Assembly (NCBI GenBank): GCA_963922205.1 | Contig: CAWUHX010000317.1 | Span: 186,001 to 250,000 of the forward strand | From: Romanomermis culicivorax | Lineage: Eukaryota > Nematoda > Enoplea > Mermithida > Mermithidae | Direction: 5' to 3' | DNA: 64,000 nt | Shown: positions 13,501 to 22,814 of the stretch, piece by piece | Layout: each line of letters opens with the position of its first letter | How positions within the stretch are numbered: position 1 is the first letter of the stretch | Translations under genes and position numbers: made by a program | Notes under the pieces: model-generated | Told to the model about the DNA's origin: nothing | What the model saw: the letters and a program-made list of their open reading frames with translations, nothing else | Databases searched by the model: none

Positions 13501-15562
13501 CTGTTTCTTGCGTGTTTAAGACGGATATGCGTATGCGACTATTTTGGTTTTCAGAGATGCAAGCTGCGAAATGGACTTTGGGATTCTGTTTGGGTTTTGG
13601 GGTGAATTCAAGTTGTTTGACCTGTAAGTATGATTTGGGCAAGGGGACAGTAAATTCGGTTACGGTATGGGGTGGTAATTCTAATTTCTCGTCTAGATAA
13701 GTTCCACCACGAGTTGAAAGAGGGCTATATTCTAGGCCATCACAAGGTAGTATAACATTGCCAAATTTGACCTGTGATTTTTGATTGTTGATAGTGTATT
13801 CCGAAAATCGACTGAGAAAGTTTTTGCCTAGAAGGATGTCTGCTGTGCAATCTTTTTGGACATGGACCATGATTGTTTCCTGGATTGTTTGGGCTATCAC
13901 TGTGACAAAAGTGGTTCCTACAAAGTGAATCGGGAGATTATTTGCTGCTTTTGCTTGGACTAGCGGGGGTTTCATGTCTAACTGTAAAAGTTGCGCGACT
14001 CGGGAATCAATGAGTGAGTAAACTGCACCAGTGTCAATCATGCCTTTTGTCATTAATTTGCCGTTAAGTGTGATTGGAATATGAGGGGTATGTTTCTCAG
14101 GTACGTTCTGGGGTGGCTTGTTTGATGCAGATTGCTGAATTTGATTAATGAGTTCGATTGCAGGGGTTCGTGGGGTATCAATATCGACAAGGACGTATTT
14201 CTGCTGTGTTTGTGCCCCACGACGATTAGCTAATTCTAAGAGAGCATGACCGAATGATGGGGGAATGGTCTCATGTAAACGTCTGTTGTTTGATGGTATT
14301 TCGTACGTATGTTCGTTTGTGGCATGGTGCTTGGGAGAAGGGAAATATTTTCGGAGAACGAGAAAAGAATAAAAGACGCCTGCAATAACTACAGTAATCA
14401 CAGCTAGATTGATAATGATTTGCAGGGGTCCTTTGAGTAAATTGTTTAATCCGTACGTGAGACTTTGGGTGGTACTGGTTATTACATGTTCTATGCCTTG
14501 ACCGGCGCCAGAGAGTGTATTTCCGAGTGCTTGACCAGTGCCTGAGATCATGTTGTAAAATGTATCGGAATTGAGAGACATTTGGGCGGTGTAATTGACG
14601 AGTTTTTTGACAATGTTTTCGAGTGTGTGAGTTTTGTAAATGTATTGTTTCAAAAAGAGTAAGTTGGTTGAAATAGTTGCAAGTTGATCATGAAAAATGG
14701 CGGGTGTATTAAAATGAAAAAGGGAGAAATTTTGGTTCCAGATGATTTCTAAAGGTAAATTTGTGACATGTGGGGATCCTGTTTCACTTACCCATGTATT
14801 ATTCTGTTTGTAAAGGGCTACATGCATGTGATGGCAGTCAACTGTTTGTGAAAAAGGGGTCAAATCGTTGCCTCCTGGATTTGAAAACATGAGTTCAGTT
14901 CCTACGAGAATGGGCAAAAGTTTGTAGCATGTTTGGTTGATTTTATGGTTGTAAAAGACTTTGGATGCATTTACCTGCTTGCAGGGCCAGACTGTGAGGG
15001 CTTCTCCTGTGAATTCTGCTATTATGTCGGTTCTTTGTAGGAATGCGCGTGCTCCAAGGGTTGCATCAAGACGTAAAATTTGCCATATGAGATCAAGGTG
15101 ATGCTGTGCCTGTCTGCATAATTCATTCCATACATTTTTGAAATTTTGAATTTCGAATTCCTGTATTTTGTCTGCTAGATAGTTTAGTTTTGCATTGATG
15201 GGTTCAAAATCATCAAAATCGTATAGTGTAGTATGAGTTTCGTTGGTTTTTGGGGTTAAAAATGCGTTACGATGTGGGGTGCTTTTGTCTAATTGTACAA
15301 TAATGCCTTGTTCGGTTAGAATGCTATCTTGGATTTCTGGGCAATTGGGGTTCGAAAAAACTGTATTTTTAACCGAGAATGCACCTTGTAGCTCTTCTAT
15401 TATCATGTGTGTTTGCGTGAGTTTAATGGGATGTGTGTTTTTGTATTCGAAGGGGCATAAGTTTTCAAATGCTGTTTCGTTCCAGATAATGGATCCGTCG
15501 GCTGTGACACAATGACCTGATGTCGGTTTGCATGACCCCAGGTCGCCTAATGTACCTGTCAT
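10583..15562 (-). CDS. pol: Env C-terminal part fused to protease-reverse transcriptase-RNase H-integrase
   Basis: A 1659-residue frame. Residues 1-410 are envelope-like: paired cysteines, a helical stretch at about 124-165, a Gly/Ser-rich pre-membrane segment (340-376) and a transmembrane helix at about 381-404. Then come retropepsin (DTGA at 510-513, ILLGKNFL near 577), reverse transcriptase (LPFGL near 906, YLDD at 936-939), RNase H (TDAS at 1084), integrase zinc finger (HH-CC, 1300-1342), the DDE core (Asp 1370, Asp 1430, Glu 1466) and a C-terminal GPY-type segment (NGPYTV near 1606). The frame is open upstream of the first Met to about 15743, overlapping the Gag frame, so expression probably needs a -1 shift and the Met at 15562 need not be a start. 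All catalytic residues are present. Confidence 0.92.
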   Translation of the reverse strand: MTGTLGDLGSCKPTSGHCVTADGSIIWNETAFENLCPFEYKNTHPIKLTQTHMIIEELQGAFSVKNTVFSNPNCPEIQDSILTEQGIIVQLDKSTPHRNAFLTPKTNETHTTLYDFDDFEPINAKLNYLADKIQEFEIQNFKNVWNELCRQAQHHLDLIWQILRLDATLGARAFLQRTDIIAEFTGEALTVWPCKQVNASKVFYNHKINQTCYKLLPILVGTELMFSNPGGNDLTPFSQTVDCHHMHVALYKQNNTWVSETGSPHVTNLPLEIIWNQNFSLFHFNTPAIFHDQLATISTNLLFLKQYIYKTHTLENIVKKLVNYTAQMSLNSDTFYNMISGTGQALGNTLSGAGQGIEHVITSTTQSLTYGLNNLLKGPLQIIINLAVITVVIAGVFYSFLVLRKYFPSPKHHATNEHTYEIPSNNRRLHETIPPSFGHALLELANRRGAQTQQKYVLVDIDTPRTPAIELINQIQQSASNKPPQNVPEKHTPHIPITLNGKLMTKGMIDTGAVYSLIDSRVAQLLQLDMKPPLVQAKAANNLPIHFVGTTFVTVIAQTIQETIMVHVQKDCTADILLGKNFLSRFSEYTINNQKSQVKFGNVILPCDGLEYSPLSTRGGTYLDEKLELPPHTVTEFTVPLPKSYLQVKQLEFTPKPKQNPKVHFAACISENQNSRIRISVLNTQETAQILYPGTCIGTVSCYIPKQNAPANLTPSTQNQPNRFDTFTWLKENVNLTSSDLTETEKMQLLRALSKYPTLYAKSKMDVGRTTLVSHTIDTNGSQPIRRQLYRTSPKEKQIIQAEVEQLAAAGVISQSNSPWCTNTVLVPKKDGGHRLCIDFRGLNKVTKKDTYPLPHIDEILDTLRGMKYFTSLDQSNAYYSIPIAQADREKTAFNCSAGQYQFNYLPFGLTNAPATFQRLMDVILSGLQWNTCLVYLDDVLVFADSHAQMLERLDTILARFSQAGLKLNIQKCKFCQPQVQYLGHVISQQGISPDPHKVQAIYDIPTPKSSKEVKSFLGLPSYYRRFIPNCSQVSSPLTSLLKKNSEFSWGPEQQNAFTKLKELLIHAPILQHPDFTKPFILQTDASKLGIGAILSQLDNKGQDRPIAFGSRTLKPAERNYPITELETLAVVEFVKYFRPYLFQQHVIVHTDHTAVQAVLQKENLSPRIARWGLALSGIQLDIRPKKGTANRNADAVSRFPSQTAKQSFDIEQLETRPEISTINSVLEAEATEQEEQQKNFAELQRTDPTVKSIFAKIAQKHPLTLIKFAVHQNILFRIVDKQAKLYIPKSQVQHLIASHHDSKFTGHFAARKTLHLLRQKYFWPQMSCDIKRYCKTCHPCQTQKALRHKVHANLVPIQPTGPFDRVGVDCMGPLPLTEDGNRFIVVFIDYFTKYVEAFPTPDITAATIAKLFVTKIVCRHGSPKIIHCDRGTDFVSDLFSRITSLCNTQKIHTTPYHPIANGEVERCNQTLATRIRMYINSNHTDWDTYLPYAVFSINIHKNDSTSYPPFELLHGRQANLPSDAALNFFPTSYMVDLDDYALRVKSHFTEALSTVQKSLQKAQAHYTRQYNKHAQNIHYKAGDLILYKNHSCKQGLTPKFLPRQNGPYTVTNFMYPNVTLKHPHKNITFTVHVNETTPFYPRKATIESTPTPPQPRKP

Positions 15563-16062
15563 AGATTTTCCATTCCAAGATGCTATTTGTCCTATTTCTA
15601 TGATGACGTTAGTGACCGAGGTACAATGGTCTGTACAACACCATGTGTATTCTACGCTTAGGGAGTTATTTGTTGACCAAAATCCTGGTTGGGTTTCGTA
15701 TAATTTTTGACCGTTGTGTTCTTTATGTCTATAACGATTGCCTTACAAACATGTGGGGTTAGATTTTGCATTTCGGTTTGGTCGAAGACAATACCTTTTG
15801 ATCCAAAAAATCCTGTATTAGTACAAATTTTGCGTTTGCGAACACTGCATTTGTATGCGTCTGTAATGTGGGGCTTAGTGGAGGGGATATAGATTTTTCC
15901 GAATGTTTGTACGGGTTTTTCTACTGTGGAAGGGGGCATGCATGATACAAGTTTTGGTATGCTGACTGAGTGACCGCTCAATGAAGTTCCACACATCTGA
16001 AATTGGGCACTACACGATGTGGGGATTATTATACAAAGAAAAATACAATACAATGGCCAATG
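14333..16062 (-). other. Envelope-like glycoprotein region split across two frames
   Basis: Starts in the Gag frame with a hydrophobic signal peptide (LYCIFLCIIIPTSC) at about 16060, followed by a Cys-rich ectodomain. It passes into the Pol frame within 15743-15658 and ends after a transmembrane helix near 14350 and a short basic/polar tail. Several N-x-S/T sites are visible. The combination of a long helix next to conserved cysteines, a Gly-rich pre-membrane region and a single C-terminal membrane span resembles class III fusogens of the gB/chuvirus type. That assignment is by pattern only. If real, it would let particles bud from and enter cells. Confidence 0.65.
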
Positions 16063-17814
16063 TAGTGTTTTATTGGAGGCGGCGGGGTACTGTGTTTTTT
16101 CGCTCTGTTCGATTTGGCGTGGCGCTTTTTGGTGTTGTCGTTTTGCGATTTTGGGCTGGGGGGGTGGCCGGTTTGAAATCTGAACGGTCTGTAAAACTTT
16201 AGAAGTTGAGTTATGGGATGGGGTTTGGACTTGCTTACTTGCGGGGGTCGGTAGAAGTGTTTGGCGGGGGCGGAATTGGTAGGGTTCGGGGGTCAGGCCA
16301 TGGAGGAGGGATAACAAGTTGCGGCCTGTTTTCGACGGGGTTTCGGGGGCGGTGGGCGGCGTTGTGTCTTGTTTGCGGGGGATCTTGTAGCCTACGGGGA
16401 TGGTGGGCGGCGATTTTTCGATTTTTTCGGCTTCAGGCGTGGGGGGTGGTGACATGGCGCACCAATCGGGTACGTCCAGATCAAGGACGTATTCGTCGCT
16501 ACGGCGGTGGGTGTTGGGCATGATAGTTCCTAAAGTAGTCTGAGGGCCGTTAGTTATGGCGGGTAATTTTGAGTAAAATGCGGGATCATCAATGTCCATG
16601 AGGGGTTGGGGTTGCCTGTACTCAATGCAATTTTGAATATTATGACTCTGCTGATTTGGACAATATCTGCTTGTATGACCTCTCTGCTTGCATATAAAAC
16701 ATTGAAAATTGGAGTAGGGTTTTGAAGGGCAGTTATCTGATCTATGTCCTGTTTGGGAGCAGTGGATGCATGGGCTTTTACAATCACGTGTACTGTGATT
16801 ATTATGGAAACAGATTTCACATGATTTTCGGGTGCCTGCTGATTTACAATTACGAGCTACGTGTCCTATTTGTCCACACTGGAAGCATGTGGGTTGCCTG
16901 GGGGTGGTATTGTTCCTGTAAGCATTATTCCTGCTGAAAGTATTGTTACTGAAATTGTTGTAGCTACTTTGTTGTGGGGGTTGAGGTTTTTGTTTGATCT
17001 GCAACTGTAAATCTTTTACTTGTTGTTCTAACTGATGCAAAAGATCCTGTTGGTCTGTATTTTTGGTTAGGGAAAAGATGGGTTCGGGTTTTGGGGGTAT
17101 AAAGGGAAGGACGTTAGATTTTAACTCATTTCTAAGAATTTGCTGTTCAATGTAAGCTGCTTCGTCTGACATTTCTTTTAGAGTTGCGAACCTTCTATAC
17201 TTAATTGCTTCCCTGATTTCGTTTTGCATGCCTTCTACAAAGAGGGGTTTTATGATCATTTCTTGTGCGTCTGTATTAAAGTTAGGGTAGGCGAGGGTTG
17301 CGAGATGTTCTAGATCAAATAAGAATTCCGTTACTGTTTCTGATCGCTTTTGTTTTCTTTCGCGTAAGAATTGTTGATGTAGCTCATTATCTCTATTGTT
17401 TGGGAAAAATGTCTGTAATGCGACTTTATACTGCTCGTATGTGTGGGGAGGGTATTCGGAATTTGCTAAACTTTTGAATTTTGCTAACGCGGCTCCTCCT
17501 AAATGAATTTCTAAACATGCCAACTTTAACTGTACATCTGTATCTTTCATGCCTTGGAGTGCCATGAATTGTTCTAATCTTTTGTTCCATTCACCAAAAT
17601 GTTGGGTCACGCCGCCCGTGAATACTGTAGGTTTCGCGTAGAAATTATTTGCCATGTTATTACGAATGTTTGCTGTTCTTAGATCGTCTATTAGGGTAGG
17701 GTTTACTGTATTCTGATTCAATTGTGTGCGTAGGGTACGAAAATGTTCTGAAAATAAATCGTTTATCTGTTCTCTAACGATTTCTCCTAAATGATCTTGC
17801 GTTTGGTGGGTCAT
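15658..17814 (-). CDS. gag: Gag polyprotein with four zinc knuckles, continuing into the Env signal peptide and N-terminus
   Basis: 718 residues. The capsid-like region spans about 60-230 (retrotransposon gag type, with FGEWNKRLEQF near 73 and YEQYKVALQTFFP near 126). Four CCHC knuckles follow: CFQCGQIGHVARNC at about 310-323, then about 332-345, 349-362 and 372-385, which would bind the RNA genome. A Pro-rich linker (about 400-580) leads to a hydrophobic signal-like segment (585-604) and about 110 residues of Cys-containing ectodomain. The stop is at 15658-15660. The ATG at 17814 lies 242 nt downstream of the 5' LTR. Having a signal peptide in the same frame as a nucleocapsid is odd: either Gag-Env is cleaved, or Env is made from a spliced RNA. 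Confidence 0.9.
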   Translation of the reverse strand: MTHQTQDHLGEIVREQINDLFSEHFRTLRTQLNQNTVNPTLIDDLRTANIRNNMANNFYAKPTVFTGGVTQHFGEWNKRLEQFMALQGMKDTDVQLKLACLEIHLGGAALAKFKSLANSEYPPHTYEQYKVALQTFFPNNRDNELHQQFLRERKQKRSETVTEFLFDLEHLATLAYPNFNTDAQEMIIKPLFVEGMQNEIREAIKYRRFATLKEMSDEAAYIEQQILRNELKSNVLPFIPPKPEPIFSLTKNTDQQDLLHQLEQQVKDLQLQIKQKPQPPQQSSYNNFSNNTFSRNNAYRNNTTPRQPTCFQCGQIGHVARNCKSAGTRKSCEICFHNNHSTRDCKSPCIHCSQTGHRSDNCPSKPYSNFQCFICKQRGHTSRYCPNQQSHNIQNCIEYRQPQPLMDIDDPAFYSKLPAITNGPQTTLGTIMPNTHRRSDEYVLDLDVPDWCAMSPPPTPEAEKIEKSPPTIPVGYKIPRKQDTTPPTAPETPSKTGRNLLSLLHGLTPEPYQFRPRQTLLPTPASKQVQTPSHNSTSKVLQTVQISNRPPPQPKIAKRQHQKAPRQIEQSEKTQYPAASNKTLHWPLYCIFLCIIIPTSCSAQFQMCGTSLSGHSVSIPKLVSCMPPSTVEKPVQTFGKIYIPSTKPHITDAYKCSVRKRKICTNTGFFGSKGIVFDQTEMQNLTPHVCKAIVIDIKNTTVKNYTKPNQDFGQQITP

Positions 17815-18033
17815 TCTTGGTTTACGTTGGGATTTCTGCTTAAATGCTTCAATTTTTGCTTCACGCTGTATTCGTTTAAATGTATCGCTTAATGTCTCGT
17901 TGGAGGGGGTTTCCAGTTTGCTTAATACGAATACCGTCTTACTGTAGGAAATGATTACTACTGTATTACTAATGCTTCTAAATGCCCGGATAAGAGTACA
18001 CCTAACTGGGGGCAGGGAGTTCCACTGGTTAAC

Positions 18034-18051
18034 GTAACGGTACGGTCACCA
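18034..18051 (-). other. Candidate primer-binding site
   Basis: On the - strand TGGTGACCGTACCGTTAC begins 5 nt after the 5' LTR. TGG complements the CCA end of a tRNA. I do not recognise which tRNA. Confidence 0.55.
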
Positions 18052-18056
18052 AAATA

Positions 18057-18968
18057 TGTAACGACCTGATTTGTGTGAGGTACTTTACTTGGACCAATCG
18101 GTCGATACGGCGGGGCAAATAACGGGACGGGGGCGCGGGCGAACGATTACAAATACGGGGCGATAATATACGAACAATCGACGGTCGCTTGAACGTCGAC
18201 AATAAACGCGCTTCGAATTAAAATACGGACGGGGGCCTCGGTTTAAGTGCTTTCGAATAGTCGGCCGCTTGCAAATGTATAAAGACGGGGCGAGCGCGGA
18301 AAAACACAAGAATAAGAATCAGAATCAGAATCCGAATGAATGACCAAAATCACGCTTGGCTTCTTCTTTTATACGGCGATTCTGGCCACTCCCTGGGCGC
18401 TGCGGGAGGTCGAGCTTCTGTCCATCTTCTTCCGCCAATCGTCGTTTCCGGCTACGCTTTTTATGCTTTCTTAGTTACGCCTCTCTAACGCTTTTCTGGT
18501 ACCGTATGCTTTCTGTGCTTCACTTGCTTCCTACGGTGGGCTTGGCCACGCCTTTGTGCTTCTGTGCATGCTTCCTGTATCGGTTTCTCTGTATACACAC
18601 GTTTTGTGGGGCCGCCGCTACTGTTACACTTGAGACTACTGTACGGCGGGGCTTCTACGTATTTTACTGTGTGCAGGTGTTGTTTACGATTTTTACGGGG
18701 GATTACGGTAGCTGTGGAATGTGTAGTTTAGTGTAGGTTCTAGGGGAACAGCTGCCGTTTGTGCAAATTAATTAGGGCGTCTTAATTGGGCTACCGGGGT
18801 GTGAACGGATCAAAATAAAGTACTTCATGTAATTTTGTAGGAATGTTTGGGTGTGAATCCCAGACATCCTTGAGACGATAAAATGTGAAAATAAAATAAT
18901 ATCTAATAAATGTCTATTACATACAGTATGCTACATGTTTACAGTACTGCTTTAGCAGGTACGTTACA
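18057..18968 (-). repeat. 5' LTR of the Ty3/gypsy element
   Basis: 912 bp, TGTAACG...CGTTACA on both readings. It should hold the promoter for the element on the - strand. It is nearly identical to 9638-10551. Confidence 0.95.
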
Positions 18969-18972
18969 ATGG

Positions 18973-20641
18973 CATAAAAAAGTTTGAGTGTTTGTGCCAA
19001 CTGACATAAAATTTTTGGCTGGTCAAACATTAAACTTCGTTGATTTTTAGACGTTTTAGGGGCTGAAAATGCACAATTTTTTCAGCGCTTCGCGCCGAGT
19101 CAATGAATATAATATTTCCTATTCGTATGTTTGAACCGAACGCAAACGATTTCTCCTTGAACAGTGTATCAGTATCTTTGCAGCAAACTTTACAGGCTGT
19201 CAATGACTGATGAATGAAAAGAAATTCGGAATATTCTCTGCTTATTCAGTCAGATTCGGATTTGAAACTAAAATTCTTACTTTTCGTGTTTTTGCTTCTA
19301 TGTTTATATATACGATAACCCTTCAAAGGGGATTTTTGAGGTCACAGCTTGCTGAGGACGTCCTTGGTTTTTACAACACGTAGCTGAAGGAGGGAGGCCA
19401 TTTTGAGAAAAACAAGCATTTTCGACGTTTTTTCGGAGAATCTTAATAAAAATTGGATTCTCCTTGCAGAACATGACACATCTTGAAATTTTTACGAAGC
19501 CTCTTGGAATTTTTGCGCTTAATCTTAAAAAATTGTTATGTATCACTTTCGGAGGTTCTTGTTTAATGGTTTTTTCAAGTGGTAACGAATTTCCCCAAGT
19601 GACCCTTCTCATTTTCTGTATAATTTACCTTTGGAGCTTTTAAACCTTAGGATCTACTCTCAAATTTTCCGCTGCGATGACATTGTGCCGGTTTTATTTC
19701 CTTCGTGTAAAACAAATTCGAAACGTTTTTTTTCGACTCCGGAAGGCCAACTTTCAAAAGAAGCCTTAGTTGAAAATTTGTAATTCCGAATGGTAATTGT
19801 CAAATCATGTCGTTCTTTAATTGTTGACATAATTCGGGCATGTACTTAAATTTCTGTGGGCAGATACCACACTGACGCGTAAGTACTTTTCTTCTTTCTT
19901 CCTGAGGATGTTTTGTTCGTCGATGCCGAGCTAAATTGGCCGAACTGGAAAAGGAAGTCTCGCACTCGAACGGCATGTTTGCCTAAAAAGTAAAACAAAT
20001 AACTCCTAGTGCCCGGTATATACTTACCCGTAGGCACGTGCGCCGCCGATTTTTGAGCGGGCCCCGCAATTCGCGACCCGGAAATTGAACGCACAATCGT
20101 GCGCCGCATTGCGGGTGCCGGGCTAAAAATTTGCGGGACCTAATAATGTTGCGCGTGCGGGAAGTAGAAACCGTTTCTACTTTTTCGCACATCTGTAATT
20201 CATGCGGATCAGGAACCACCGCCGCAGTACACTAAAGTATGGTTTTTTGCTCATGGCGCACGATTGTACTTGATTTTCGAGCCCCCCCCCCCCCGTTAGC
20301 GCGATGCGATCGCATGCAAACATTTTTAACCTGTTTCTGAAATAGGGAGAAAACTTTGGACTGTTTCTCAAGTGGGGAAAAACATTTTCGGATGCACGGT
20401 GGAAAATTCGGAAAACATTACGCGTGGAAAATACATGGCTACTGTTCCCGGCGCGTTTTAAAACGCAATGTCATACGTTCGGGGGAGGGGCACCGTTTTT
20501 TTTCCTCAAATGGGGTGTTTTGAGGAAAAAATTTCGAAATGAGGAAAAAATTTTTGGGGAATTCAAAACCGGAAAGATGCGTTTTGGTGGACTTAAAAGG
20601 GTCAAAATCTCTAAATTTTCCGGCGCTTCGCGCCGGTCATG
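18973..20641. other. Repeat-derived sequence without a gene
   Basis: No credible coding region. It contains GC-rich hairpins at 19083-19097 and 20620-20636 (CCGGCGCTTCGCGCCGG), a G/C-rich stretch at 20020-20130 rich in GCG motifs, and a C-run at 20283-20294. The segment TTTTGCTCATGGCGCACG (near 20247) and the GC-rich stretch recur in modified form at 27245-27440, so this is part of a dispersed family whose ends I could not place. Confidence 0.5.
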
Positions 20642-20649
20642 GGTATAAT

Positions 20650-22022
20650 CAGGGTTGGCAAAAACCAAACTTTTGAAATTTCGACATTTTGGTTTTTTTG
20701 GTTTTTTAATGGTTTTTTTTGGTATTTCTATGGTTTTTTAGTGGTTTTTTTCTGGTTTAATTCTTTAAAATGTTTGGTACATCGAAATAACTATGTAAAA
20801 TACTTCTGGAAGCTCCCTGTATCATCTAAGACTAGTCAGGTAGCCTTAAAATCGCAGCTAGTAGTATTAATCTTACCCGAAGTTTCATTATTTTATGCTA
20901 TACGAAATCCGTATTATAGCAATAGAAATACATTAATAGCGGGCACATGAGAAAGGAACGATGAGTGAAGAACATAAGAAAAGTAAAAATGGAACAGAGC
21001 ATGCGATATGTAAGGGGCAAATTCAAGGAAAAGAAGAAAAATTGTAAATAAAGGGAAATATACAATACGCAATGTATGTAATCAAAACTCGTAAGAAATC
21101 AACTACAGAATTGTATCAATGCATATGCATCACATATATACATATGCACAGAAAAGTTGAAATGACACAATTTTTAAGTATATACCGTTTTCGATAAGAT
21201 GGTTTTGAATTGATAGATTATTACATATGTTATTAATATTACAAACTGCAGTTGAAGGTCACACATAGACATTTCAGATGTTTCCAAATTTTTGCTTTTC
21301 AAACCTGTCTGCGAGCTATAACTACAGCAAATGGGTCTTATTATTATTCTCGTTTGCATGACAGATACATATTTTTGTAAGACTTTTTCTAGTTAGCAGC
21401 GACATCAAGTCACATAAAAATGAGCCACTCAAAAGCTCTTCTCTTTGTCAACCTACAGTATGCTTAACTGATCTGTATAAAACTTTATTATTGTTGTCTC
21501 ATTTATATTTTGAAATTTCGAGCTAAGAAAATTAAAAAGGTTACTGTAACAATAGATTCAGGATATTAAACTCAATCAAATTCTATAACATTTTGATGAT
21601 GATATGGATCAATGGATGTCACCCCGTATGGTCGAAGTACACTCCACGAAAGATTTAGCATCTACTTTTTTTGTGAGGAAATTATAGCAAAATTGACTCA
21701 TGTACTAAATGTGTGCTTGCAAGATGGATGCAAAGGATATCGATTAATTTATATTACATCTTTTGAGTACAAAATGTAGCATAAAAATACGACTTTTTTC
21801 TACTTTATAGTGAAGTCAATTCAACTAAATTAATTGTTTTGTTGATTTAAATAGACACCAAAACATGCCTAGAAGATCGACTAATGTGAAAAAACAGTTT
21901 CTCAATGATTTTGGTAAAAAACCAAAAAAACCAAAAAACCAGAGATTTTCCAATTTTTTGGTTTTTTTAAAAAACCAAAAAAACCGAAAACCAAAACAAA
22001 AACCAAAGCCTTGCCAATCCTG
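20650..22022. mobile_element. Non-autonomous hAT-type element, CAGGGTTGGCAA ends
   Basis: Ends CAGGGTTGGCAAAAACC and GCCTTGCCAATCCTG, with 8-bp target duplications GGTATAAT at 20642-20649 and 22023-22030. The subterminal regions are rich in GGTTTTTTTGG and its complement, giving long potential stem structures. The interior (about 20770-21880) has no recognised coding region. Length 1373 bp. Confidence 0.88.
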
Positions 22023-22064
22023 GGTATAATCATACTTAACTAGTTTCTATCGGCAGAGGCTATG

Positions 22065-22210
22065 CAGCGCCCGGCGCTCTATAACAGTATTTCATTATTT
22101 TTTTTATTCAGCGCCCGGCGCTGCATAACCAAGCATTATGATTTTTTTTTATTCAGCGCCCGGCGCTGAATAACCAGTGGCATGACACACGGTTATTCAG
22201 CGCCCGGCGA
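22065..22210. repeat. Array of four GC-rich palindromes at 44-45 bp spacing
   Basis: The core CAGCGCCCGGCGCTG occurs starting at 22065, 22109, 22154 and 22198 (the last truncated on one side). The best unit reads TTATTCAGCGCC-C-GGCGCTGAATAA, 12-bp arms around a single C. T-rich spacers separate the units. Related units occur at 27098-27195. Confidence 0.75.
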
Positions 22211-22308
22211 CGATAACTACAGTAATCGAGACTTATGCTGAAAATACTAACCTAATCAGCGATAGTGAACGAAAGTCAAAAGTAATAGGGACCGCTTGCA
22301 CCAGTGAT

Positions 22309-22806
22309 TATACCTGTAAGAGATCCGACCCGTTGTAGGGATCCCAAAATTTGGGTGTGGGGGTCGAAAAAAACGCAAAAAATTTCGAAAATTTTCCCAA
22401 AAAGCCAATTTTCTCCCTTTTTTTCAAGTGTGCGGGGGGGGGGGGGAGTTGGGTATAGGCGTTGACCAAGCTGAGGGTGGGGGTTCCGATGGGTATAGGG
22501 TTCGACCAAGCATACCTGTAAGACCTCCGACCAGTTGGGGGGGGGGGTAAATCCGTAATTTGGGGGGGGGGGTGGTAGGAAAAAGTCGAAATTTTTCCCA
22601 AAAAAGGCCAAAAAACATACACTTTTTTGAAAATTTTTTTTATTTTTTCCAAAATGGTGGGGGGGGGGGGTGGGGGGGAAATGATTTTGGGTATAGGGTT
22701 GGCCGAGTTGGGGGGGGGTCCCCCCCCAACCCCCCAATTACAGGTATGCGACCAAGTTGGGGGTGGAGGTCCCCCCAGCCCTCCCACAAGCACTGGTATG
22801 CCAATG
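22309..22806. mobile_element. MITE of the CATACCTGTAA family, outer copy
   Basis: Starts TATACCTGTAAGAG and is bracketed by CCAGTGAT at 22301-22308 and 22807-22814. It contains a second, later copy of the same family at 22511-22748. Without that copy and its duplication it would be about 250 bp. Long G-runs lie near the ends. Confidence 0.75.
22511..22748. mobile_element. MITE of the CATACCTGTAA family, inner copy
   Basis: CATACCTGTAAGACC at the left, ATTACAGGTATG at the right, flanked by perfect 8-bp duplications CGACCAAG (22503-22510, 22749-22756). It carries G-runs of about 10 at both ends and in the centre. It lies inside the older copy at 22309-22806, showing repeated activity of one family. 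Confidence 0.88.
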
Positions 22807-22814
22807 CCAGTGAT

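Larger units (their letters stand above)
9638..18968 (-). mobile_element. Ty3/gypsy LTR retroelement with an internal envelope-like domain
   Basis: Flanked by two LTRs of 914 and 912 bp that differ at only a handful of positions, and by 4-bp target duplications ATGG (9634-9637 and 18969-18972). Read on the - strand the order is 5' LTR, primer-binding site, Gag with four zinc knuckles, envelope-like glycoprotein, protease, reverse transcriptase, RNase H, integrase, polypurine tract, 3' LTR. Reverse transcriptase before integrase makes it Metaviridae. The envelope position between Gag and protease is atypical. Near-identical LTRs argue for recent insertion. There is one frame change, inside the envelope region, which could be programmed or a mutation. 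Confidence 0.95.
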
